A stretch of DNA of 18,160 nt from Anaerolineales bacterium (GTDB lineage: Bacteria > Chloroflexota > Anaerolineae > B4-G1 > DUEL01). Position 1 is the first letter of the stretch; each line of letters starts with the position of its first letter. The translations under genes and the position numbers were made by a program. Positions 1-7,144 of the stretch are shown here, piece by piece. Under the pieces are notes generated by a model that was not told where the DNA came from, made no database searches, and worked only from the letters and a program-made list of their open reading frames with translations. The stretch lies in contig DQUX01000126.1 of NCBI GenBank assembly GCA_015662065.1, forward strand, positions 1 through 18,160, in the 5' to 3' direction.

Positions 1-537
1 GGCCAGGGCGGGGGCGCGGACCAGAACCCCCCGACGCACCAGCCGGTCGGCTGCGGAACGCCAGTCGGACCGCGGGAAGGCGCGATCCAATTGCCGCCCC
101 CGCAACGGACCCCGTCGCTGCAGGAGTTCCACCAGATGGCGCTGCAAGGGGCTGAGCCGCAGGTCGTCCCCCACCTCGTCGACCACCTCCAGCCGCGTGT
201 CGGTCAGCCCGACGACCCCTGGCGGAAGCATCTGAAGCAGACATTCATGGAGGGGGGCCAGCGTCTCCCGGCTCATCCAGCGGGCCAGTTCGACATGCGC
301 TGGGGTCAGCACCGGCTCGGGGTCCACCAGAGAGGCCACCGGCCGGGTCTCGGCCACCGCCGGCCGCTCCGGCCGGTCCACGACGATGGCGTAGAGAGGG
401 CGACGACCGAAGGGGACCGTCACCAGAGAGCCGACCCGCACCCCATCTGCGATGTCACCGGGCAGATGGTAGTCGAAGACCGGCTCCTCCGCCTCCGGGG
501 GGCGAGTAGGGGAGAGAACCACCACTCGGGCGAACAT
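1..537 (-). CDS. priA: Primosomal protein N' (PriA), N-terminal part, cut by window edge
   Basis: Reading the minus strand from the ATG at 537 gives 179 open codons to the window edge. The protein starts MFARVVVLSP and has FDYHLPGDI, a VRVGSLVTVPFGRR segment and a PEPVLTPAHVELARWMS segment. These are the hallmarks of the PriA 3'-DNA-end-binding domain (about residues 5-100). They are followed by the start of a winged-helix region (SPLQRHLVELLQ and onward). PriA is a DEAD-type helicase that reloads the replisome at stalled forks. Its helicase motifs and zinc-binding cysteines would lie beyond the window and cannot be checked. The gene starts 11 nt after the glycosyltransferase stop, so it is probably co-transcribed with it. 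No clear Shine-Dalgarno precedes the ATG; the space is occupied by GAAACCC-type heptamer repeats. Identification is by recognised family pattern. Confidence 0.9.
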   Translation of the reverse strand, partial: MFARVVVLSPTRPPEAEEPVFDYHLPGDIADGVRVGSLVTVPFGRRPLYAIVVDRPERPAVAETRPVASLVDPEPVLTPAHVELARWMSRETLAPLHECLLQMLPPGVVGLTDTRLEVVDEVGDDLRLSPLQRHLVELLQRRGPLRGRQLDRAFPRSDWRSAADRLVRRGVLVRAPALA

Positions 538-543
538 GGCTTT

Positions 544-564
544 GGGTTTCAAGTTTCAGGTTGC
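544..564. repeat. Degenerate heptamer repeat at the glycosyltransferase/priA junction
   Basis: On the minus strand three adjacent 7-mers read GCAACCT, GAAACTT and GAAACCC, continuing into AAAGCCA next to the priA ATG. The glycosyltransferase stop codon (549-551) lies inside the array, so its last residues (SQPET) are repeat-derived. The array resembles the other heptamer tracts at 12355, 13031 and 13319. Confidence 0.6.
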
Positions 565-1757
565 GAGCCCACCAGTTCCCGATATATATTCACCAGTTGC
601 CGTCCGGCCCGGTCCCAAGAGAAGTGCCGGGCGGCCCGGCGGCGCAACCCCTTCCCCAGCGCCAGTCGCAGATCGGGTTGCTCCACCAGCGCTTGGATGC
701 CGTCGGCCAACGCGGCCGGGTCCCCCGCCGGCTTGGCGTAGACCCCCAAAGACCCCAGGTACTCCCGGCTCACCGGCGTGTCGAAGGCCACGGTGGGCAG
801 TTCCATCGCCATGTAGTTCAGGATCTTGCCGCTTCCCTCGGTGGCAGACAGCTTGGGCGCGACGGCGATATCGCCCAACGCCAGATAGGCGGGGGTCTCC
901 TGGTAAGGGACCTTGCCGGTGAAGACCACCCGGTCGCTCACCCCCAGGTCGGCCGCCATCCGCCGGTAGTGCTCCACCTTGGGGAACCCTCCGATCAGGA
1001 AGGATCCCCTCACCCCCCGCTCCTTGAGGATGCGGGCGGCCCTCAGCATATGGGGCACCCCCTGGTAGTCGGCCAGAAGCCCCACGTAGACGACGACCGG
1101 CCCGTCGGCGGGAAGCCCCAGGGCGACCCGGCGGGCGGTGACCTCCTCAGGGGGCAGCGCGCCGGGCTGGAAGAACTCCAGGTTGACACAGTCGGGCAGC
1201 GGCCGGACGTGGGCGGAGTCGCACCCGAAGTACCGCTCCAACTGCACTGCCCCCAACTGGGTGCTGGTGACGATCACCTCCGCCATATGATTGATGCGCT
1301 CCTCCAGCAGGTGGACCCAGCGGTACCACGGCCCGTCGGGCCTCAGAAAGCCGTGGTCCACCATCTCCCCGGTCAGGCTGCCCTGGCGGTCGAACAGCAG
1401 AGGGAGGCGGCGGAGCCACCCGACGACCGCGCCGATGAGCGCCCCATCGTAGAGATGGGCGTGGATCAGGTCGAAGCGGCGACGCAGGATGACCCCCAAC
1501 ATCCGCCAGCCGAGGAAGAGGTCGAAAGCGAGTTTGTGGAGGCTGGAGCCAACCTCGTAGTCGGCCCGCCAGGGGGTGGGACGGGTGCGGATGATCTCCA
1601 GGCCGGGCAGATCACGCCCCAGATGATAGGTGAGGATGGTGACCTGATGGCCCAGCCGCTGGAGGACCCGCGCCTCCTCCAGGATGCGAACGTGGCAGCC
1701 GTAGTCGAGGAAGAAGGAGGTGGGAGCGACCATCAAGATACGGAAGGGTCTATCCAA
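549..1757 (-). CDS. GT4-type glycosyltransferase (GT-B fold)
   Basis: Probable 402-aa retaining glycosyltransferase that would transfer a sugar from a nucleotide donor to a lipid, glycan or protein acceptor; donor and acceptor cannot be predicted. The N-terminal domain begins FRILMVAPTSFFLDYGCHVR (about residues 5-24), the usual first strand and loop of GT4 enzymes. The C-terminal Rossmann half has VVVYVGLLADYQG (about 221-233), RVVFTGKVPYQE (276-287) and the donor-site segment EGSGKILNYMAMELPTVAF (307-325). The open frame extends further upstream, but that part overlaps the dehydrogenase gene and is low-complexity Arg/Gly/Pro. I place the start at TTG 1757, which keeps the first beta strand; ATG 1733 would remove part of it. 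It follows the TyrA-like gene by 22 nt and precedes priA by 11 nt. The last residues come from a heptamer repeat. Confidence 0.82.
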   Translation of the reverse strand: MDRPFRILMVAPTSFFLDYGCHVRILEEARVLQRLGHQVTILTYHLGRDLPGLEIIRTRPTPWRADYEVGSSLHKLAFDLFLGWRMLGVILRRRFDLIHAHLYDGALIGAVVGWLRRLPLLFDRQGSLTGEMVDHGFLRPDGPWYRWVHLLEERINHMAEVIVTSTQLGAVQLERYFGCDSAHVRPLPDCVNLEFFQPGALPPEEVTARRVALGLPADGPVVVYVGLLADYQGVPHMLRAARILKERGVRGSFLIGGFPKVEHYRRMAADLGVSDRVVFTGKVPYQETPAYLALGDIAVAPKLSATEGSGKILNYMAMELPTVAFDTPVSREYLGSLGVYAKPAGDPAALADGIQALVEQPDLRLALGKGLRRRAARHFSWDRAGRQLVNIYRELVGSQPET

Positions 1758-1779
1758 CAGCCTGCCTCGCCTGGAGGTG

Positions 1780-2775
1780 CTACCGCTCCTCTCCTGGGGA
1801 GGGCCGACGCAGCAGCCCGCCGAACAACATCCGGCCGATCTGCTCGCCGACGCCGGGCAGATCGCCCAGGCCGGGCCGCTCCTCCCACGTCCCTTCGGCC
1901 CGCTCCTGAAGCCACCGGGCGCGGCCCTGGGCCGCCTGGGCATAGGCCTGCTGCAACGCCTCCTCGTCCCTCTCCTGGAGCCATCCCCGGATACGACCCA
2001 GCTCCTCCAGGAGCATATCCAACCGCCGCAGGAGGTTCTCCTTGTTCAGCAGGGCCGTCTCTCGCAATGCAGCGGGGTCCGCCACCGCCGGACTGGTCAG
2101 CGCGGCGAAGTCGTAGCCAGCCACCTTGCGCATCTCCAGCCAGCCAGGAGAATCAACCGTCGCCCGCAAGACCGCCATAGCGACCAGCGCCGGCAGGTCC
2201 CCCACCCCTGCCTGCAATCCGTCGTACTCCAGTGGGTCGAGAAAGAGAGGATGTGCCCCCAGGGCACGGGCAAGCCCCAAGAGGGCCGTGACCGCCTCCG
2301 GGTCCGTGTCGTTGTCCGGTGTCACACAGTACAGCCCATCCTCGAAGAGATCAGCACGGGCCGCCTCAGGCCCCACCAGCGGCTCCCCCACGCTCACCTC
2401 CGGGCCGGGGAGGGGCACACCGGTGACGAAGCGGACGTGCTGGGGCAAATGCTGCCGGGCCCACTCCAGCACCGGCATCTTTATGGGAGCCGTGTCTGTG
2501 AGCACACACCCCTCCTCCAGATGGGGCCCCAGCACCTCCAGCGTCTCCCGGACGCCCGGAAGGGGCAAAGCCAGGATGACCAGGCCAGCCCCCTCGCACG
2601 CCGCCGGGAGGTTCCAGTCGGTCTTGTTCACCACCCCCATCCGCGCCGCCTGGCGGGCGTGGTCCGATTCCACATCGTGGCCCACCACCTCCAGATCTGG
2701 CTCCTGCTCCCGCAGCGCCAGTCCGATGGAGCTGCCCACGCACCCCAACCCGACGATTGTCACGCGACCTTCCAT
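1780..2775 (-). CDS. TyrA-like (prephenate/arogenate dehydrogenase family) NAD(P)-binding protein
   Basis: A 331-aa protein with the dinucleotide-binding motif GLGCVGSSIG (9-18), LVILALPL (65-72), the TDTAPIK segment (93-99) and the later DLFEDGLYCVTP block (142-153). Together these give the domain order of the TyrA family, which oxidatively decarboxylates prephenate or arogenate on the way to tyrosine. However, the usual HPMAG-type substrate histidine region reads TGVPLPGPE (118-126). The usual EHD reads EYD (183-185), and SHLPH reads GDLPA (192-196). All three family histidines are therefore absent, so dehydrogenase activity on prephenate is doubtful. The ATG at 2775 follows GAGGAGAGGAAAGGG and begins directly before the Rossmann strand; an ATG at 2802 lies inside the upstream HD gene. 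It sits 13 nt after that gene. Family membership is solid; substrate is unknown. Confidence 0.8.
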   Translation of the reverse strand: MEGRVTIVGLGCVGSSIGLALREQEPDLEVVGHDVESDHARQAARMGVVNKTDWNLPAACEGAGLVILALPLPGVRETLEVLGPHLEEGCVLTDTAPIKMPVLEWARQHLPQHVRFVTGVPLPGPEVSVGEPLVGPEAARADLFEDGLYCVTPDNDTDPEAVTALLGLARALGAHPLFLDPLEYDGLQAGVGDLPALVAMAVLRATVDSPGWLEMRKVAGYDFAALTSPAVADPAALRETALLNKENLLRRLDMLLEELGRIRGWLQERDEEALQQAYAQAAQGRARWLQERAEGTWEERPGLGDLPGVGEQIGRMLFGGLLRRPSPGEER

Positions 2776-2788
2776 CCCTTTCCTCTCC

Positions 2789-3310
2789 TCACCAACTTCC
2801 ATCCACTTCCTGAAGCAACGCCAACAACCTGTCCTCCTCCCCCTCCACCCAGTCCATCGCCTCCTGGTGGCGGCGGATCAGGCCCACCGTGAGAGGCGAG
2901 CAGCCCGCCTGCGCGGCCCATTCCGCTCCAATCTCAGCGTGTCGCCGATACACCACGAAGGGCCGCCGCCAACCCCGGGCCTCTCCCCCGCCCAGCCGCT
3001 CCAGCAGGCGGGGCGCGAACCGCTCCAGCAATACCACGGCTACTCGCACCCACAGAGGCAGCGGCGCAGCCGCCTTCCCCACGTCGTGCAGGAGCGCCGC
3101 CACCAGCAGATCCCGCGGCCGCCCCCCCCGCGCCTGCAACGCCCGGTATACCGCCAGCCCGTGCCGACGGTCGGCCAGAGGCATCCGGAGGAAGAGGGCC
3201 CGCTGGGGCGGCGTCAGAACCCCCTCTACCTCCTCCAGGTCCTCCTCCACCAGCGACGCCGTCAGCGCGCGGAGGAACTGCCGCGTCCGGTAGGCCACGC
3301 GCTCTATCAC
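2789..3310 (-). CDS. HD-domain phosphohydrolase
   Basis: A 173-aa protein using GTG 3310, which overlaps the TGA of the M50 gene (GTGA), indicating translational coupling. It shows an HD-domain metal-site pattern: RRHGL (His50), LLHDVGK (His75-Asp76), RRHAEIGAEWA (His124) and RRHQEAMDW (His148). HD proteins hydrolyse phosphomonoesters or cyclic nucleotides in the cytoplasm; this one is about the size of a single HD domain with no sensor or receiver part. Related proteins are often annotated as metal-dependent HD phosphohydrolases of unknown substrate. The longer open frame upstream is a shadow of the M50 gene. The neighbours (protease, TyrA-like protein, glycosyltransferase) do not reveal the substrate. 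Confidence 0.85.
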   Translation of the reverse strand: MIERVAYRTRQFLRALTASLVEEDLEEVEGVLTPPQRALFLRMPLADRRHGLAVYRALQARGGRPRDLLVAALLHDVGKAAAPLPLWVRVAVVLLERFAPRLLERLGGGEARGWRRPFVVYRRHAEIGAEWAAQAGCSPLTVGLIRRHQEAMDWVEGEEDRLLALLQEVDGSW

Positions 3311-3957
3311 AGCCAGAACAGGAGCAACTGCAAAGGACGCCAGACCAGGCCGATGAGGAACCCGATAATGTCCAGCCCCAAATACGGCAGGACGAAGAGC
3401 AGCCCCATAAGAATGTACGGGCTGTAGGGCCGGAGCGCCAGCAGTCGATCCCCCCAACGGGGCGGCAGCACTCCCACCAGTACCTTCTCCCCGTCCAGCG
3501 GGAAGAAGGGCAACAAATTGAAAAGCGCCAGGCCGATGCTGACCTGGGAGACGCTCCAGAGCAGCACCGCCAGGGTCAGAGGGTTGGTAGCGGTGTAGAG
3601 ATCGCTCAGGCTCACCCAGCCCAGCCGGAAGGGGATGGCGCACACCATCGCCACCAGCAGATTGGAGGCCGGGCCGGCAAAGGCGCTGAGCGCCATCCCG
3701 GCCCTCGGCGCCACCCGCATCCGGTAGGGATTCACCGGCACCGGCCGCGCCCATCCGAAGCCGGTCAAGAGCAATGATATGCTCCCCAGGATGTCCAGAT
3801 GGGCCATCGGATTCAGGCTCAGCCGCCCTTCCCAGCGGGGAGTACTATCCCCCAACCGGTCGGCCGACCAGGCGTGGGCCCACTCGTGGATCGGGAACCC
3901 AATCACCAGCACGATCAACCGTGCCAGTAACGTAGCGGGAGAAAGACCAAAGGGCAT
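3307..3957 (-). CDS. M50 (site-2-protease type) membrane metalloprotease
   Basis: A 216-aa integral membrane protein. The zinc-binding motif HEWAH is at residues 24-28 in the first hydrophobic segment. The second conserved motif, NLLPFFPLDG (147-156), supplies the third zinc ligand Asp155, and the AGPASNLLVA helix (94-103) is also family-typical. There are about five hydrophobic stretches and no PDZ domain, so it belongs to the short group of S2P/M50B proteases that cut within the membrane. Its substrate is unknown. ATG 3957 follows GGAGGGG with good spacing; the longer frame upstream reaches into the promoter region. It is the first gene of the run toward priA, behind the extended -10 promoter at 3998-4006. 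Confidence 0.9.
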   Translation of the reverse strand: MPFGLSPATLLARLIVLVIGFPIHEWAHAWSADRLGDSTPRWEGRLSLNPMAHLDILGSISLLLTGFGWARPVPVNPYRMRVAPRAGMALSAFAGPASNLLVAMVCAIPFRLGWVSLSDLYTATNPLTLAVLLWSVSQVSIGLALFNLLPFFPLDGEKVLVGVLPPRWGDRLLALRPYSPYILMGLLFVLPYLGLDIIGFLIGLVWRPLQLLLFWL

Positions 3958-3997
3958 CGATACCCCTCCACAACGCGCGATGCTTAACGCCCCGCGC

Positions 3998-4006
3998 ATT
4001 ATAACA
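3998..4006 (-). promoter_or_regulatory. Extended -10 promoter for the M50-HD-tyrA-like-GT-priA run
   Basis: The minus strand reads TGTTATAAT, an extended -10 (TGnTATAAT) with a perfect TATAAT hexamer, about 40 nt upstream of the M50 ATG and after the DUF3786 stop. No convincing -35 is present at 17 bp, as is common for extended -10 promoters. Confidence 0.6.
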
Positions 4007-4028
4007 CAAACCCCCCTCCCCGGCGAGA

Positions 4029-4679
4029 TCACCCCCGCGCCGCCTTCGCGATCGCGCCGCCCAGATGACTGCCCAGGATCGCCAGGCCGTCGGTGGGCAT
4101 ATAGTGGGAAGCGGTGTCCTCAAAGAGGATCGAGGTCCGGGAGGGGAAGTCCTCATCCCCCAGCCAGTACACGGCGGCCAGGTGAACGCGCGGCAGGACC
4201 CGGAACCCGTACCCGGCGTCCCCAATCTCCACCGGCTCCCCCCCCAGCCGCTCCGCCGCCCGGCGGAGGGCCTCCAGCCCCCCTTCCCCCAACTCGCGGA
4301 CCAACCGATCCTCGGCATAGCCCCGGAAGGCCTGGGCGTAGAACATCCCCTCCGGGAGCCCCCGGAAAGCGATCCACCGGCCCGAGGGAGTGGTCCCGTC
4401 GGCGGTGACCAGGTAGGTGAGGATGAGCGCCTGGATGAAGGACGAGGGCTCCTCGCCGGTATCCCCTTTGTGAACGGTGAAATCCGGCGGACGGATCAGG
4501 TAATCGCGCCAGAAGAAAGACAGCCGGAACGTGCCGTCCGGCTCCTGGGTACAGCCACTGCGCAGAACCAGCTTATCCGGCCTCACCTCTCGCAGCCGCT
4601 CCCGCGCCTCGGCCACCAGCGGGGCCAGCCTGTCGTACCACTCCCTCAGCCCCGCCGGATGTCCCCCCGGTTTCAGCAT
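4029..4679 (-). CDS. DUF3786 domain protein
   Basis: A 216-aa soluble protein with no signal peptide or membrane segment. The central block SGRWIAFRGLPEGMFYAQAF (99-118), followed by RGYAEDRLVREL (119-130), matches my recollection of the DUF3786 family found in anaerobic and thermophilic bacteria. The family's function is not established, although members are often near one-carbon or Fe-S metabolism genes. No such neighbours are present here. The N-terminal RLSFFWRDYLIRPPDFTV (52-69) is also family-like. ATG 4679 follows AAGGAGGGG with ideal spacing. The preceding gene is the 56-aa ORF, 95 nt upstream, so the two may share a transcript. The stop is immediately followed by the promoter of the M50 run. 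Confidence 0.75.
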   Translation of the reverse strand: MLKPGGHPAGLREWYDRLAPLVAEARERLREVRPDKLVLRSGCTQEPDGTFRLSFFWRDYLIRPPDFTVHKGDTGEEPSSFIQALILTYLVTADGTTPSGRWIAFRGLPEGMFYAQAFRGYAEDRLVRELGEGGLEALRRAAERLGGEPVEIGDAGYGFRVLPRVHLAAVYWLGDEDFPSRTSILFEDTASHYMPTDGLAILGSHLGGAIAKAARG

Positions 4680-4710
4680 AGGTTCCCCTCCTTAAATCAG
4701 CAATCAGCCC

Positions 4711-4765
4711 CCCTCTTCCCCGCTGCGCCTCGGCGCTTTCAGCGATTCCGTGTTTCCGCGCTCCC
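4711..4765. repeat. Degenerate 8-9-bp tandem repeat (CACGGAA type)
   Basis: On the minus strand the gap between the 56-aa ORF and DUF3786 reads CGCGGAAA, CACGGAAT, CGCTGAAAG, CGCCGAGG, CGCAGCGG. These are loosely related units of 8-9 bp. They resemble the CACGGAG array at 15847-15880. The remaining part of this 95-bp gap shows only the ribosome-binding site for DUF3786. Confidence 0.45.
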
Positions 4766-4774
4766 CGCACCCCT

Positions 4775-4945
4775 CTATCCGGCCCGCAACTGGCCCACCA
4801 GCGCCAGGAACTGATCCCACTCCTCCTGGAAGAAGTGAACCGTCACGCCACCGATCTCGAGATGATAGGTCGCCTCCCCGTCCGGCTCCTCAACGCGCCA
4901 TATGCTGAACTCATCGGTCTCGGCCAGGATCTCTATCTCTTCCAT
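4775..4945 (-). CDS. Small acidic protein, 56 aa, unknown function
   Basis: An ATG at 4945 preceded by GAGGAGGAAT, a strong Shine-Dalgarno with ideal spacing, opens a 56-codon frame to TAG at 4775. The protein begins MEEIEILAETDEFSIWR, contains EEPDGEATYHLEIGGVTVHF and ends in an amphipathic helix-like segment (EEWDQFLALVGQL). It is strongly acidic, has no cysteine, and has no membrane segment. The pattern suggests a small beta sheet followed by a helix. I do not recognise a named family. The strong ribosome-binding site and protein-like composition make it a likely real gene. It lies between the MITE-like element and DUF3786 on the same strand. Confidence 0.7.
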   Translation of the reverse strand: MEEIEILAETDEFSIWRVEEPDGEATYHLEIGGVTVHFFQEEWDQFLALVGQLRAG

Positions 4946-4971
4946 ATTCCTCCTCGTATCCCGTCATTTGT

Positions 4972-5111
4972 TTGACAATGTCACATCCGCTCTGAGGGGG
5001 TCTGTGACCCCCGACCTGGGCTGAAAACAAGGGCGTTCGGCCAGAGACGCGGGTCACAGACCCGCTTGGAGCCTTCAAAGCGAGGGTTCTATGCCAATGT
5101 GACATTGTCAA
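4972..5111. mobile_element. MITE/REPIN-like element with 15-bp terminal inverted repeats
   Basis: A 140-bp non-coding unit bounded by perfect 15-bp inverted repeats: TTGACAATGTCACAT at 4972-4986 and its reverse complement at 5097-5111. Inside are two small perfect hairpins, GGGGGTC-TGT-GACCCCC (4996-5012) and GCGGGTC-ACA-GACCCGC (5049-5065). They share a 13-bp core in inverted orientation. GTCAT occurs just outside both ends (4963-4967 and 5116-5120) and could be a target duplication, though it is offset by four bases on each side. No transposase is encoded, so it would be a non-autonomous element. It lies between the stop of the permease-GNAT gene and the 56-aa ORF, and may also end transcription there. 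Confidence 0.6.
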
Positions 5112-5116
5112 GTTAG

Positions 5117-7144
5117 TCATCTATCGTCGTTAACCGCCGTCCCCAGCGGTCGTTCGAAGATCCAAAAACAATGCTCCCAGACACGGGCGAAGCCCGCAGC
5201 CTCCAGCGCCGCCAGGAGCGGCGGGTAGGTCGGGGGCCGGACACGCACCTTCTCGAAACACCGTCGGGCCGCCAGCACCCGCAGGCCCCAGGCCAGCGCC
5301 GTGACTCCCTCTGGCTCTCCATCCACATATCCAACCGACAGCCGCTCCGCCCGTGGATTCGGGGGTAGGATCGCCAACGCCGCCAGCCCATCCTCCAGGT
5401 CCCCCCCCCACACCTCACCGGCGGCCAGATGCGCGGCCAACCGCTCCCGGGTCAGGTCCATCCAATGCCAGGAGACCTCGTAGAGGCCGCCCGCAGCCCG
5501 GAGGACGGGGGAGCCCTCGATCACCCCCCAGGCTGCCTCCAGATCGTCCGCCGTGAGCGAGCGCAGCGGGCAGGGGCCCGGCAGGGGATCGGCCACGTAG
5601 GAAAGAAACTCCGCAGCGCGGCGAAACCCGTCGCGGGCCACGTTTCGGTGGACCGGTCGGTTGGAGGCGCTGGTGCCCAGGCGCAGCGTCCCCCGCCCCA
5701 CCCGCTCCGCCACCTCCACCTGGTGCGCCTGGAGCAGCCGGGCCACCCCCAGACGACGGTAGGCCGGGTCCACCCGCAGCCCCTCCAGCCACCACTCATC
5801 GTCGGCGATGCGGGTCAGCTTTCCCAACGCCACCACCCGCTCCCCCAACTCCACCACGGTCAACTGACCGTGAGGGTCGGCCAGCCACTCCTCCCAGACC
5901 TCGGGAACGTAGTCGTGCCCCTCCCAGATCCGGGCGCAGATGGCCTCCACCCCCGCCCGGTCCTCAGGCCGGGCCGGGCGCACCACCCACCGATCGGCCA
6001 ACACCCGCCGCCGCACCCGGTTCCAAAGCTGGCGGCCCAGGCCCCATCGAGGCGGAGGGGGCTGCACCGGCTCCGGGAAAGGGTCCTGATCGGTCAGGCG
6101 GCAGTAAATGTACTCACCCAGCACCCGCAGCGTCGCCACCATCGGAGCGGCCAGGAGCATCCCCAGGACGCCCGCCAGGCTCCCCCCGGCGATGACAGCG
6201 ACCAGCACGATCAGCGGGTGCAGATTCAGACTCCGCCCCAACACCCGGGGCAACAGCACGTTCCCCTCTACCTGCTGGATGAGGATGTACAGCCCCAGCA
6301 CCAACACGGCGAACCAGACGTTGCTCAGCGGAAGCCAGGTGGAACCCTCGAAGAAGGCCACCAACACAGCGGGAACGGCGGCGATGATCGGCCCGATATT
6401 GGGGATAAACTCCATCACCCCGGCCAGAAGCCCCAGGGCCAGCCCGTTGGGAAGCCCCACCGCCATCGCTACCGCCGTCGTGATCGCTGCCAGTAGCAGC
6501 GCCATAACCAGTTGCCCCCGGAGGAAGGCATGCCAGACCTCGGTGATCCGCAGTCGCAGCCGGATAAAATCATCCCGGAAGAAAGGCGGGGCCAGGCTCT
6601 CCACCCAGGCGACGATCCGATCCCCATCCCGCGTCAGGTAGAAGGCCGAGAGCAGGATGAAGACCAACCAGAAGAGGGTCGAGGCGAAGCCGACGACCAC
6701 ATCGACCGTCCCGGAGGCCACGGTGGAGAGAAAAGCCTCCAGCGTCTGCCGGAACTCCCCATAGACCTGACGCAGGTCCCACTCCTGCCCCAGAAAGACC
6801 AGCGGCTGGGCCATCAGCCGGTCCAGGTCGGCCGCGATCTGGGCGAAGTCCAGGTTCAGCGAGCGGACCGCCCGCACCACCGAAGGCGCGGCCATAGCGG
6901 GGGCGGCCAACAGGGCCAGCGCGACCAGGATGAAGACCAGGGCCGTGGCCACGGTGCGGGACAACCGCGCCCGTGCCTCCAGGAAGTCCACCACCGGATC
7001 GAGGATGAAGGCCAGCAGGAAGGAGATCAACAACGGCGGGAGAACCCCTCGGAAGCGATAGAGGAGGAGCGCCAGGAGCGCCAGCATGATCAGCGCCACC
7101 GCGCGCTTGGTCGCCGGGTCCCACCTCTCAGCCGCCCTGCTCAT
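5117..7144 (-). CDS. AI-2E family permease fused to two C-terminal GNAT domains
   Basis: A 675-aa protein. Residues about 15-350 are an AI-2E (TerC/YdiK-like, formerly DUF20) permease. This part has paired N-terminal helices (18-80), a soluble middle (90-145), LVFILLSAFYLTRDG (160-174), the FLRGQLVMALLLA segment (208-220) and the family core GVMEFIPNIGPIIAAVP (242-258). The tail to about 383 resembles the tail of the neighbouring paralogue. From about 386 a GNAT acetyltransferase follows. It starts RWVVRPARPED and has the acetyl-CoA motif LRVDPAYRRLGVARL (456-470). A second, degenerate GNAT-like half (about 525-668) ends GFARVWEHCFWIFERPL. The frame is continuous with no sign of frameshift. 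ATG 7144 overlaps the upstream permease stop (ATGA). A membrane exporter carrying cytosolic acetyltransferases is unusual; what is acetylated is unknown. Confidence 0.85.
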   Translation of the reverse strand: MSRAAERWDPATKRAVALIMLALLALLLYRFRGVLPPLLISFLLAFILDPVVDFLEARARLSRTVATALVFILVALALLAAPAMAAPSVVRAVRSLNLDFAQIAADLDRLMAQPLVFLGQEWDLRQVYGEFRQTLEAFLSTVASGTVDVVVGFASTLFWLVFILLSAFYLTRDGDRIVAWVESLAPPFFRDDFIRLRLRITEVWHAFLRGQLVMALLLAAITTAVAMAVGLPNGLALGLLAGVMEFIPNIGPIIAAVPAVLVAFFEGSTWLPLSNVWFAVLVLGLYILIQQVEGNVLLPRVLGRSLNLHPLIVLVAVIAGGSLAGVLGMLLAAPMVATLRVLGEYIYCRLTDQDPFPEPVQPPPPRWGLGRQLWNRVRRRVLADRWVVRPARPEDRAGVEAICARIWEGHDYVPEVWEEWLADPHGQLTVVELGERVVALGKLTRIADDEWWLEGLRVDPAYRRLGVARLLQAHQVEVAERVGRGTLRLGTSASNRPVHRNVARDGFRRAAEFLSYVADPLPGPCPLRSLTADDLEAAWGVIEGSPVLRAAGGLYEVSWHWMDLTRERLAAHLAAGEVWGGDLEDGLAALAILPPNPRAERLSVGYVDGEPEGVTALAWGLRVLAARRCFEKVRVRPPTYPPLLAALEAAGFARVWEHCFWIFERPLGTAVNDDR

